Assembly (NCBI RefSeq): GCF_042611095.1
Contig: NZ_JBHFPV010000004.1
Span: 62,001 to 126,000, forward strand
Origin: Meishania litoralis
GTDB lineage: Bacteria; Bacteroidota; Bacteroidia; Flavobacteriales; Flavobacteriaceae
Length of the DNA: 64,000 bases
Direction of reading: 5' to 3'
Position numbers and translations under genes: made by a program. Under the pieces are notes generated by a model, which saw only the letters and a program-made list of their open reading frames with translations, did not search any database and was not told the origin of the DNA. This document shows positions 1 through 7,607 of this stretch, piece by piece. Each line of letters begins with the position of its first letter. The stretch's first letter is position 1.

Positions 1-218
1 TTGCCGTTGTAGGCGATTTCAACAATTGGAAGGCCAACAAGGCAAGCGCTTTGACAAAACAAAAAAATGGAAACTTCAAGGGTACCTTGGAACTTCCTAA
101 AGAAGGTACTTTCGAATTCAAGTACATCATCGATGGCAACTACGTAAACGATGATCAAGCAGACCGTTACCAGTGGAACGATTTCGCCGGTTCTGAAAAC
201 GCCGTTCTGGAACTTTAA
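1..218 (+). CDS. C-terminal end of a CBM48 / glycogen-recognition domain protein (partial)
   Basis: An open frame enters from the left edge (first whole codon at base 3) and stops with TAA at 216-218. The 71 visible residues begin AVVGDFNNWK and contain FEFKYIIDGNYVNDD, the pattern of the small carbohydrate-binding module 48 / isoamylase N-terminal domain (GDFNxW, then F-x-Y-x-x-D-G). Such short proteins are common in Bacteroidota and are thought to bind glycogen-like glucans. The start and any upstream domain lie outside the window, so the full protein is unknown. It converges on thyA with a shared terminator between them. Confidence 0.75.
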   Translation, partial: AVVGDFNNWKANKASALTKQKNGNFKGTLELPKEGTFEFKYIIDGNYVNDDQADRYQWNDFAGSENAVLEL

Positions 219-240
219 TCGAAAAGTGTAATCAATAAAA

Positions 241-269
241 AACCCGAAAGTCTGACTTTCGGGTTTTTT
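241..269. terminator. Bidirectional intrinsic terminator
   Basis: A perfect 10-bp stem, AACCCGAAAG (241-250) with CTTTCGGGTT (256-265), is preceded by an A-run and followed by a T-run. It therefore ends transcription of the CBM48 gene on the plus strand and of thyA on the minus strand. Confidence 0.9.
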
Positions 270-277
270 ATTTTGAG

Positions 278-1102
278 TTATACGGCTACGGCCCCTTTAA
301 TATGTGGGTGCGGGTCGTAATCCAATAGGGTAAAATCCTCGAATTTGAAATCGAAGATATCCGTGACTTCAGTATTGATCATCATTTTCGGTAGCGGTCT
401 GGGCTCTCTGCTCAATTGAAGTTCGACCTGCTCCATGTGGTTGTTGTAGATATGGGCATCACCAAAGGTATGTATGAATTCTCCGGGTTCGTACCCGCAT
501 ACCTGTGCCATCATCATGGTGAACAGGGCATACGAAGCGATGTTGAACGGAACGCCTAAAAATATATCGGCGCTGCGTTGATAGAGCTGGCATGAAAGTC
601 TGCCATCGGCCACATAAAACTGAAAAAAGGCATGACAGGGCGGCAGGGCCGCTTTTCCGTTCGCTACATTTTCAGAAAATGATTTCGAGGTATCGGGCAA
701 TACGCTCGGGTTCCATGCCGAGATCAACATACGCCTACTGTTCGGATTGTTCTTCAAAGCATGTACGATTTCCTGTATTTGGTCGATTTCGTCATTGTTC
801 CAATTGCGCCATTGATGGCCATAAACGGGTCCCAAGTCGCCGTTTTCATCGGCCCATTCGTTCCAAATACGGACTCCGTTTTCTTGCAGGTACTTGATAT
901 TGGTATCGCCTTTTAGAAACCATAACAGTTCATGAACAATGGATTTTAGGTGCAATTTTTTGGTCGTGACCATAGGGAAGCCCTCGCTCAGGTCGAATCG
1001 CATTTGATAGCCAAAAACACTCATTGTGCCCGTGCCGGTGCGATCGCCTTTTTGGTTGCCGTTTTCGAGTACGTGTTTTAGTAAATCGTGGTATTGTTTC
1101 AT
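278..1102 (-). CDS. thyA: Thymidylate synthase
   Basis: Methylates dUMP to dTMP with methylene-tetrahydrofolate in the cytoplasm. The 274-residue product matches the classical ThyA family in length (about 264 in E. coli). It shows the N-terminal RTGTGT loop, the W-x-E-W-A segment of the folate site, the catalytic cysteine in ALPPCHAFFQFYV, and the SADIFLGVPFNIASYALF segment. The ATG start at 1102 fits the family N-terminus (MKQYHDLLKHVLENG). In related genomes it usually follows nupC on the same strand; here that link is broken by the accessory block to the right. Confidence 0.97.
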   Translation of the reverse strand: MKQYHDLLKHVLENGNQKGDRTGTGTMSVFGYQMRFDLSEGFPMVTTKKLHLKSIVHELLWFLKGDTNIKYLQENGVRIWNEWADENGDLGPVYGHQWRNWNNDEIDQIQEIVHALKNNPNSRRMLISAWNPSVLPDTSKSFSENVANGKAALPPCHAFFQFYVADGRLSCQLYQRSADIFLGVPFNIASYALFTMMMAQVCGYEPGEFIHTFGDAHIYNNHMEQVELQLSREPRPLPKMMINTEVTDIFDFKFEDFTLLDYDPHPHIKGAVAV

Positions 1103-1105
1103 TAT

Positions 1106-1145
1106 GGGGCTAAAGGTAAAGGGTTATGGGTAAAAGGTCAAAGGT
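1106..1145. repeat. Low-complexity inverted repeat, left copy, flanking the IVP-like gene
   Basis: A purine-rich tract with repeated AAAGGT / GGTAAAAGGTCAAAGGT units. Read on the minus strand (CTTTTACCCATAACCCTT and onward) it matches the tract on the other side of the IVP-like gene (1515-1551), so the two copies form an imperfect inverted repeat with roughly three quarters of positions identical by eye. Confidence 0.6.
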
Positions 1146-1505
1146 CTAATGCTTTGAGTTATTATATTTTATCAACGAGGCGATGCGCTTTTGCAAAATT
1201 TGAAGTTCATCTATAACTGGAGAAATTTCTTCGTATTTGATAAATTCCAAATCAGCGCAGAGAATTAAATGCGATTCTAATTCGTAAGCCGAACCAAGAC
1301 TAATCTGTAAAAATCTAACAAAATCTTTTTGCGAATATTTTGATGAACCTTCTGCGATATTCGCAGGTATTGATATAACACATCGGTTTATCTGTGATAT
1401 CAACCCGTATTTTTCTTCTTGAGGTAATTGTTTTGTGATAAGGTAGATTTCTTTAACTAGTCTTCTGGCGTCTTTCCAAACTTCAAGTTCCCTAAAGTTT
1501 CTCAT
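1146..1505 (-). CDS. Four-helix-bundle protein, 23S rRNA intervening-sequence (IVP/S23) family
   Basis: The 119-residue protein from the ATG at 1505 (a TTG at 1511 would add two residues) has the family signature: LEVWKDARRLVKEIY at the N-terminus, then ISQINRCVISIPANIAEGSS. The family was first found as an open frame in intervening sequences of 23S rRNA genes. In Bacteroidota it is mostly free-standing and of unknown function, and related folds act as accessory proteins in diversity-generating retroelements. No reverse transcriptase or variable repeat is seen here. The gene lies between thyA and a decayed nupC end, bounded by inverted low-complexity repeats, which suggests it arrived as a small cassette. 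Confidence 0.85.
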   Translation of the reverse strand: MRNFRELEVWKDARRLVKEIYLITKQLPQEEKYGLISQINRCVISIPANIAEGSSKYSQKDFVRFLQISLGSAYELESHLILCADLEFIKYEEISPVIDELQILQKRIASLIKYNNSKH

Positions 1506-1514
1506 ATTCAAACT

Positions 1515-1551
1515 TTAATCTTTTACCTGTAACCCTTGACCTCCCTACCCC
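1515..1551. repeat. Low-complexity inverted repeat, right copy, flanking the IVP-like gene
   Basis: The plus-strand sequence (CTTTTACCTGTAACCCTT and onward) closely matches the reverse complement of 1106-1145. The shared blocks are CTTTTACC, TAACCCTT and ACCT. The copy abuts the decayed nupC 3' end. Confidence 0.6.
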
Positions 1552-1613
1552 AAAATCATACCGGCAATGGTAACTGAAAGCAAAGTGGCCAAAGATATGG
1601 CCGTTGTTGTATC
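1545..1613 (-). pseudogene. Decayed 3' end of a second nupC-type nucleoside transporter gene
   Basis: Reading the minus strand from 1610 to 1545 gives TTTAISLATLLSVTIAGMIL followed by G and a TAG stop. The intact nupC (ending at 7608) finishes LASLLSATIAGMILG. Protein and DNA both match: a 15-base identical block CCCCAAAATCATACC is followed by GAAAGCAAAG and GGCCAAAGAT. Only about 22 codons remain, with no start. They begin directly after the stop of the lipoprotein gene at 1617, so one edge of the accessory block lies near 1611-1616. Confidence 0.8.
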
Positions 1614-1616
1614 TTT

Positions 1617-2201
1617 TTAATTTCTGTTTCTATATAGTTCGATGGCCTGCAGGTATTTCATTCCGACGGATTTCGTTTGAGGATATAGAAATCCACTTAA
1701 TTCGGGGTGGTTTTCATCGACCCAGCTTACAAGTCCATCCCTGTTTTTGAGAAATTTTTCAACATCGAAAACCTCGTATTCAATTCTTTCAACCTTGACT
1801 ATTTTATTATTGTCAAATCGTACGATTTCATTCCAAACCATTGGTTCTTCATGAAGGAACAAGATTCTTTTGTCCATTTTTGAAATCTTTGCTTTGACAA
1901 TTTCACCGTCTTGTTCAATTTGAAGGATGTTGTATGTTGGATTGAATACAGAATCCCATTCCAGCCATACGGTATATCCCTTTTGAGAAAAACGCTCTTC
2001 ATAATTGTCAGCATTTTCCCGAATCACAATACTATCTCCTAGCAAAGTTCGCATTTTGGAATCATCGGATTGATCAAGAGCCTTGTAATATTGTTGTGCG
2101 ATTTCAAGTTTGCTCGTTTCTTTGTTTTTTTCCTTTTCGGAATTTTTACAGGAAACAAGACCAATGGTCAATAGTAATGATAGTATTATGATTTTGTTCA
2201 T
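1617..2201 (-). CDS. Predicted lipoprotein, NTF2/SnoaL-like fold possible
   Basis: A 194-residue protein with a lipoprotein signal peptide (hydrophobic stretch then lipobox LVSC, Cys at about residue 18), so it is probably anchored in an envelope membrane. After a charged linker it begins EIAQQYYKALDQSDDSKMRTLLGDSI. This resembles the first helices of NTF2-like or SnoaL-like proteins (small alpha+beta cone), and the beta-rich rest fits that idea, but I see no catalytic motif. It is the last gene of the accessory block and its stop codon abuts the decayed nupC end. Function unknown. Confidence 0.7.
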   Translation of the reverse strand: MNKIIILSLLLTIGLVSCKNSEKEKNKETSKLEIAQQYYKALDQSDDSKMRTLLGDSIVIRENADNYEERFSQKGYTVWLEWDSVFNPTYNILQIEQDGEIVKAKISKMDKRILFLHEEPMVWNEIVRFDNNKIVKVERIEYEVFDVEKFLKNRDGLVSWVDENHPELSGFLYPQTKSVGMKYLQAIELYRNRN

Positions 2202-2286
2202 TCGGGTTTAGTCAATTGGTTACGTAGTGCTTTAAGGCCTCCATATATATTTAATGTACTCCTTTTTTTGTCTGAAAGCAGCATTG

Positions 2287-2871
2287 TTACTTTGTATCCT
2301 CATTAATTGATGGTTCATCATTAATTTGTGCCATATGTAATGCTCTTTCGGCTTGTAGAATATGCCTTAAATTATGGTATAAAACTACTCTAAAGGTATC
2401 TCCTAACCTCAATTTTATCCATTTTGATATAGAAACCGATGTTTTTACTTTCGATAAGTTTATTTTTTTGGATTTTTCGAGAAGTTCCAGAATCTGCTCT
2501 TGTTGATTAATGAATTTGTCCAGAACCTTTTGGTCCGTTAAAGAGCAATTTAAGGGATTCATAGATTTAAAAGTTTTCATTTTGTTCAACTTCTCTTTCG
2601 GAAGCATACTCTTGGCAAAGTAGTTTCCTAAAAGTCCGCTTTTGAAAGTTTCGGATTCGCCATAGCTCGAATTTTTGATTCTAGCTTCAATTTCTGGAAT
2701 ATAAAAGTCTCCGTACCTGTTCAAATGATCAATACATTCCAGTACATTCCAACTTTCAGCGTTTTGTTTTTGAATGAGGTTTTCGATTGGTAGCGCCTTA
2801 AAGGTCCTAACTTTATTCATGTTTTGGTTAGTTAGGTCGATCATTTCATCGATTAATTCCTGTGTTTTCAT
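2287..2871 (-). CDS. DinB-like (DinB_2) four-helix protein
   Basis: The 195-residue product from ATG 2871 has the DinB/YfiT layout. One histidine lies in WNVLECIDHLNRYGDFYIPEI and two lie four apart in YHNLRHILQAERAL, the usual trio for a divalent metal site. Family members include thiol S-transferases (bacillithiol or mycothiol dependent) and many uncharacterised proteins, so the reaction cannot be named. A TTG at 2931 would add 20 residues and overlap the upstream gene. I prefer the ATG because it follows an AT-rich TAAATAAATTTT leader typical of this phylum. It lies just downstream of a Crp-like regulator. Confidence 0.8.
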   Translation of the reverse strand: MKTQELIDEMIDLTNQNMNKVRTFKALPIENLIQKQNAESWNVLECIDHLNRYGDFYIPEIEARIKNSSYGESETFKSGLLGNYFAKSMLPKEKLNKMKTFKSMNPLNCSLTDQKVLDKFINQQEQILELLEKSKKINLSKVKTSVSISKWIKLRLGDTFRVVLYHNLRHILQAERALHMAQINDEPSINEDTK

Positions 2872-2927
2872 AAAATTTATTTGACAGCAAATGTCCAAAT
2901 TTAAGAGGTACGAAACATTGACCGAAA

Positions 2928-3464
2928 TCAAGACTTTTTCAATCTGGACAGTGTCTCGGGAGACATCCTCAAATAGGAAGCAATGTATTTGTTGGGAATT
3001 TCTTGAAATAACTGCGGACTTCTTTTCAGCACTCTGTTATATCTTTCCTTGGGCGAAGTGATCAAAATATCTTTTTCCCTTTCAAGCTGTTGTAAAATAA
3101 GTTGTTGCAAAATTGAATGCCAAAGATTTTTCAGTTCGCTATTTTGATCGATAAAATTTAGATATTTCTGTTTTGAGATAACTTTTAACTCGGTCTTTTT
3201 GATAGCCTGTATATAGAACTCGGATGCCTTTTCGGTAATAAAACTATCTAAGGCGGATAAAAAATCGTATTTATACCCAAATCGTATTATATGTTCTTCG
3301 CAGCCTTCAATAATTGAAATTTTTAGAGCTCCGGAAACAATATAAAAAAGATTTGTTTCAACCGTTCCCGCAACCTTTAAATATTCGTTTCTCTTCAATG
3401 AGACCTTTTTGTCCCAAAGGTTTTGACTTTCAATTCGCTTATATAACGCATCGAGGGTGTTCAT
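2928..3464 (-). CDS. Crp/Fnr-family transcriptional regulator (cyclic-nucleotide-binding fold)
   Basis: The 178-residue product from ATG 3464 has a cupin-like sensor domain (LKRNEYLKVAGTVETNLFYIVSGALKISI, about residues 24-56) and a C-terminal winged helix ending in IPNKYIASYLRMSPETLSRLKKS, the recognition helix of Crp-type regulators. Many Bacteroidota members lack a known ligand. The frame stays open upstream to a TTG at 3566, which would add 34 residues with a CNVCH motif. The ATG start gives the usual family length and is preferred, with some doubt. It is followed by the DinB-like gene about 57 bases downstream, a frequent pairing. Confidence 0.82.
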   Translation of the reverse strand: MNTLDALYKRIESQNLWDKKVSLKRNEYLKVAGTVETNLFYIVSGALKISIIEGCEEHIIRFGYKYDFLSALDSFITEKASEFYIQAIKKTELKVISKQKYLNFIDQNSELKNLWHSILQQLILQQLEREKDILITSPKERYNRVLKRSPQLFQEIPNKYIASYLRMSPETLSRLKKS

Positions 3465-3667
3465 TAATACTTGAAGGTAATTGTGGCAAACATTGCAGCC
3501 TAAATAATGTTTGAACAGATATTCTGTTGAAATCCGTTCTCGGGGAAATATAACAAAATCTGTCAACTATATTTTGAGATTCTGCCCAAATGCCGTGTTC
3601 AGTGTCCCAAAAGATAAGCTATTAAGTAGGCCACATCGTAAATGGATTTTGCCCCTGGCATGTGATA

Positions 3668-4420
3668 TTATTTATTCCAGTTCTGTAATCGGTCAAGATA
3701 GAGGTAGCTTTCAACAAATTCCCTGTGTTCTCGACCGGTCATTTTTTCCAGCAAATTCAAAGCTGAAATGTAACTGGCCAAGTTTCCGTTCGACGAACTG
3801 AACTTGCCATCTTCCACAAAGGTCACCAAACTGTCGTTCTGTACTTTTAAGTTCGGATAGTCTTTTTGCAACTGCTCGCCGCCACCGATCCAGGTCACGA
3901 TTTTATGACCGTCGGCAATGCCTGATTTCCCTATCAATTGTGCGCCTGCGCAATTGCTTACGGTATATTGGGTCTCTTTGTTCTTTTTCGTGATAAAGGC
4001 TATAATCTTTTCGTTATTGACCTGTGCGCTCATATCATAGGCACTTGGTATGAACAGGGCCGTTAATTCAGGACAGTTCTCAAAAGTGTAGTCGGGAACA
4101 AAATGCATTCCTTCTTCGGTCGTTATCGGGTTTTCAGTCTCCGCTATGGACACAACATTGAACAGTTGTTTTCCGTCAACCGTAAGTTTGGCAAAAACGT
4201 CGGAAGTTGCAATGACTTCGCCCTGTAAAACCCCGTCATACATCAAAAGCCCTATGGTTGGTAGTTCCGGCTTGAAAGCTTTTAGATATTTGTCGCGTGT
4301 ATGTGTTTCTTTTTCAGTTTTGGTAATCTCTGGGCTTTCGGTATTTGTCCGTGATTTGTCTGTATTGCAACCCACTGTAATGATTGCACAAATCGCAGTT
4401 ATAATTCCAATCTTTTTCAT
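3668..4420 (-). CDS. DJ-1/PfpI-family lipoprotein
   Basis: A 250-residue protein with a lipoprotein signal (lipobox ITVGC, Cys about residue 18) and a threonine/glutamate-rich linker, then a DJ-1/PfpI domain: LPTIGLLMYDGVLQGEVIATSDVF at its start and the nucleophile elbow YTVSNCAGAQLIGKSG with its cysteine. This superfamily includes amidotransferase-like proteins, glyoxalases and isonitrile hydratases. The envelope location is unusual for cytoplasmic DJ-1 but known for AraC-type or secreted relatives in Bacteroidota. It starts 4 bases after the KAP NTPase stop, so the two genes are probably co-transcribed. Confidence 0.85.
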   Translation of the reverse strand: MKKIGIITAICAIITVGCNTDKSRTNTESPEITKTEKETHTRDKYLKAFKPELPTIGLLMYDGVLQGEVIATSDVFAKLTVDGKQLFNVVSIAETENPITTEEGMHFVPDYTFENCPELTALFIPSAYDMSAQVNNEKIIAFITKKNKETQYTVSNCAGAQLIGKSGIADGHKIVTWIGGGEQLQKDYPNLKVQNDSLVTFVEDGKFSSSNGNLASYISALNLLEKMTGREHREFVESYLYLDRLQNWNK

Positions 4421-4424
4421 TTTT

Positions 4425-7400
4425 TCACATTTTGTCGGCAGCTGTTTTTTTTATCTTTCTTGATGGTTTTCGAGGGTGAAGTACATAGCTGAAGCGGTTT
4501 TTAACTTTGGTAATGTTCTTAATGTCCTTAGTTTCTTTTATCCAGCCCTTGGTGATTCTTGTGAGCCTGGATTTATCCACTGACCCCATATCACCTTTGA
4601 GTTTCTCTAATCGTTCAAGGTTTTTGCTAATCAAATCTATATTGTTGTAAATATCGGGGAGATAGGATTCAATAACGCTCACTAAAAATTCCATCTTCCG
4701 AACAGGTGAGTTTAAGAATGAAGTTATTTTTGAGACGTATCTTTTCGTTTCCTCAATGTCCATAGATAGAATATCACTAATAAGTTGTTCTCTCAATTGA
4801 TTCAATCTCTCGTCATTCAACCTGTCAATCCTTTCAATAATATGGAATGACATGGAGATATTGCCAGATGTTAAATAAGAATAGTAATTCTCCAAAAGAA
4901 AGAAATCAAACTTCGATAGGAAAGGAAGAGTCAATTTGAATTGTTTAATTAACCCTAGGAACTTATCCTTTGTTTTTCTGATAAGTAAATACTCGATATC
5001 ATCTTTTGACAGAGATTTTAGAAACTGTTTGAATGTATTTTCATTAACAAAGTATCGAGAGGAGCTAAACCAAGAAGAAAGGTTGTTTTGATGCCCCTCA
5101 TCTTTCAAAAGTCTTAAACCCTGAAGGAAATAGTCCTTGCCTTCTTGTTGAAAGGATTGTCCGCTGTAGTAATTTATTCTTAAGAATAACTGATTGTAGA
5201 AGTCTTTACTGTAATTGTCTGAGGATAATATCTTAGATAACAAGTAGACCACATGTTTGTCGTGAGGTGAAAATCTTCGTTGTCCATTTAATTGTTGGAT
5301 TTTAGGAGATAACAACTGAGTGAGCTTTTTGCTGGACTTCAAATCCATCTTGTCTGAATCCGTTATGAATACAGGGACAAGGTTTGAAATGTCAACCTCA
5401 TCCTCGTTAAAATTGGACTCATTGAAAACTTTCTCGATGTATTCCATCGGAATAATTTCATTGAGATTTTTAATCGATGATTTCCTAAGGTAAGGAATTG
5501 GGAAAATCTCACCCACACTTTCCAAGTCAAATTCCCCCTTTATTCTTAGAACATAATTCAAGTCTGATTTTGATAACAATGGCAATAAAGTATCGAAAAT
5601 TTTTTGTGCTTTCTGATTGTGTTTTTCTGATAAGATATGAGGAAGTATTTCTATGTGACTTGTCCGTAGTTTTGGTGATTGTAAAAGATCTAGTTTTGAA
5701 TGTAATAGTTCACTATTTCCTACTAAATAGCTTGATGGAACATCATTTCGGTACTCCCAAATTATCTTGAAAATTTCCTCAAGTAGGGTGTCATTACGTT
5801 TGTCCTCTTCCAGGATATGAACCACTAGGTAATCAATACTATCTTCAAGGTAGACCTTTTCCTCTTTAGACTTGAAGTTCTTTAGGATAATTTGAACTAT
5901 CCTGGGAGTTTCCTTAGTCACTTCAATTGCCTCTTGATTGATTAGTTTATCCCGAAGTCGGTAAATGTCGAATCGTACCTCCTTCTTCAAAAAGACAAAG
6001 TTCATGGGTTCCTGAACCTTCTTTAGATTCAACCTCTCACCAAAGGAGTTGACAAATAACCTGAATCGTTCTACCGATTCAACCGTCATTGAGCCATTAC
6101 TACTAGATCGGTCCAAAACCTTCTTAAGTTCTTCATATAAGGGGTGTGCTTTATCTTGATACGAACGGAAAAAGTCGGGATACTGGACAAATAAACCTTC
6201 TGCTTCTGTGAATACCTGTTTGGTTACAATAAAGAAGGTGAATACCCGTAAATCCTTGAGTAAAAACTCCTCCTTCGAATCAATATTTTTTGACAACCTA
6301 TAATAAGTGATATAATCATTGATAAACCTTTTGATTTGACGTGGAGTTTGTCCTCTATACCCTCTATATAGAATAGACTTGACTATGTCAAAGTCTTTCT
6401 TTTCTATTGGAACAATACTTTCCTTCAACAAGTCTTCAATGAAATCATCTCTATCAAATTCTTCTAGTACTGGAATTCTCATATAGGTTTGGAAAACCTT
6501 GTCCATGAAATCCAGTTTTAGTCCTTTTTTACCGCGGTATAAATGATTCATTATTTCTTTGTCGTCACAGGGAATAATGTAAACACAGTTTTTATGTTCC
6601 ATGAAAGTTCTCAATCCTGTGAGTGTCTGATATGAAACCTTTGATTCACATCTATCGATATTATCGAATACTATCACCATCTTACTTGGAGAACCATTCT
6701 TATCCATTTCTCGAACACATTGATTTACAATGTCTTTAAAGATGTTTTCAAATTGATCCTGTGAAAATGTAGGAGGGTTGGATACAACTCTTACACTTGT
6801 CTCTTTTTGGAATCCCTTTCCAATTTCTTTAAAGACATCTTCGAATATTTTAAGTCCACCCATAAAAATGAAGATGGTATAGAAGGATTTCAGAATTTCT
6901 CTTAACCAGGTAATATCTTCTGTCCAAGAGATGTTCTTGAGTACGACAATAACGATGAAAATCAACAACAGATACCAGTACTTGAGTAGAAAGTCACCTA
7001 CTTTCCGGTACCACTTTTTCTGTTTCTTATCATAGTCCTCTTCTATGGTAATATTCCTATCGAGAATGTCTGTAAGAGATTGTCCGTCATATTTATATCC
7101 ATCTGAGAATGACGTACTGACTCTTAAATTTGAAGAGTTCCTTATTTCTTTCTCAATATCAAACAGAATTGAACGATACAAGGATGTGTTCACATACTTC
7201 CAGACGTCTATATAGACGTAGCACACATCTTCATTCTTCTTTAGGAAATTCTTAAAGAGATGTCTTAGTATTAAGCTTTTTCCAGAACCCCACTTCCCAA
7301 AAAGTCCGATTGTAAAAGAACCATCTGATAAGTCTAGTTTTTCATCTGTTATAATGTCATTGAGAGTTTTCGATATATTGGTGTGGATTCCAAATCTGTC

Positions 7401-7433
7401 TTCACTCAATTCATTATCTAACAGGTACGACAT
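4425..7433 (-). CDS. KAP-family P-loop NTPase with membrane-spanning insert
   Basis: A 1002-residue protein. Walker A GKWGSGKS lies at about residues 46-53 and Walker B MVIVFDNIDR near residue 255. Between them are the two hydrophobic segments typical of KAP NTPases (YWYLLLIFIVIVVL and FYTIFIFMGGL), followed by the conserved RGYRGQTPRQIKRFINDY region. The C-terminal 600 residues are charged, helical and repetitive in feel, without a domain I recognise. KAP proteins are peripheral membrane STAND/AAA-like ATPases. The plasmid-borne PifA member excludes phage T7, so a defence role is a reasonable guess but unproven here. Its DNA is visibly AT-richer than nupC next door. Confidence 0.9.
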   Translation of the reverse strand: MSYLLDNELSEDRFGIHTNISKTLNDIITDEKLDLSDGSFTIGLFGKWGSGKSLILRHLFKNFLKKNEDVCYVYIDVWKYVNTSLYRSILFDIEKEIRNSSNLRVSTSFSDGYKYDGQSLTDILDRNITIEEDYDKKQKKWYRKVGDFLLKYWYLLLIFIVIVVLKNISWTEDITWLREILKSFYTIFIFMGGLKIFEDVFKEIGKGFQKETSVRVVSNPPTFSQDQFENIFKDIVNQCVREMDKNGSPSKMVIVFDNIDRCESKVSYQTLTGLRTFMEHKNCVYIIPCDDKEIMNHLYRGKKGLKLDFMDKVFQTYMRIPVLEEFDRDDFIEDLLKESIVPIEKKDFDIVKSILYRGYRGQTPRQIKRFINDYITYYRLSKNIDSKEEFLLKDLRVFTFFIVTKQVFTEAEGLFVQYPDFFRSYQDKAHPLYEELKKVLDRSSSNGSMTVESVERFRLFVNSFGERLNLKKVQEPMNFVFLKKEVRFDIYRLRDKLINQEAIEVTKETPRIVQIILKNFKSKEEKVYLEDSIDYLVVHILEEDKRNDTLLEEIFKIIWEYRNDVPSSYLVGNSELLHSKLDLLQSPKLRTSHIEILPHILSEKHNQKAQKIFDTLLPLLSKSDLNYVLRIKGEFDLESVGEIFPIPYLRKSSIKNLNEIIPMEYIEKVFNESNFNEDEVDISNLVPVFITDSDKMDLKSSKKLTQLLSPKIQQLNGQRRFSPHDKHVVYLLSKILSSDNYSKDFYNQLFLRINYYSGQSFQQEGKDYFLQGLRLLKDEGHQNNLSSWFSSSRYFVNENTFKQFLKSLSKDDIEYLLIRKTKDKFLGLIKQFKLTLPFLSKFDFFLLENYYSYLTSGNISMSFHIIERIDRLNDERLNQLREQLISDILSMDIEETKRYVSKITSFLNSPVRKMEFLVSVIESYLPDIYNNIDLISKNLERLEKLKGDMGSVDKSRLTRITKGWIKETKDIKNITKVKNRFSYVLHPRKPSRKIKKTAADKM

Positions 7434-7607
7434 AATTATTCCATCTTAGTTGCTGCTCATAGGTGTCTGATTAATGATAGTATATCCATAGATAACCAAC
7501 TCGGTCCATACTACCAATTTTTTTAAATCAGATAAAATGTGGCACTTTGTCACTAACGTTTATAAGCCTATCCCTTACTTTTTACAGTAATCAACCCGCA
7601 GATTCGA

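Noticed and set aside
592..897. Plus-strand frame opposite thyA
   Set aside because: Cys/Arg/Ser-rich translation typical of an antisense shadow; thyA is clear on the other strand.
4146..4463. Plus-strand frame of about 105 codons over the DJ-1/KAP junction
   Set aside because: It is opposite the signal peptide and N-terminus of the DJ-1 lipoprotein and crosses two clear gene ends.
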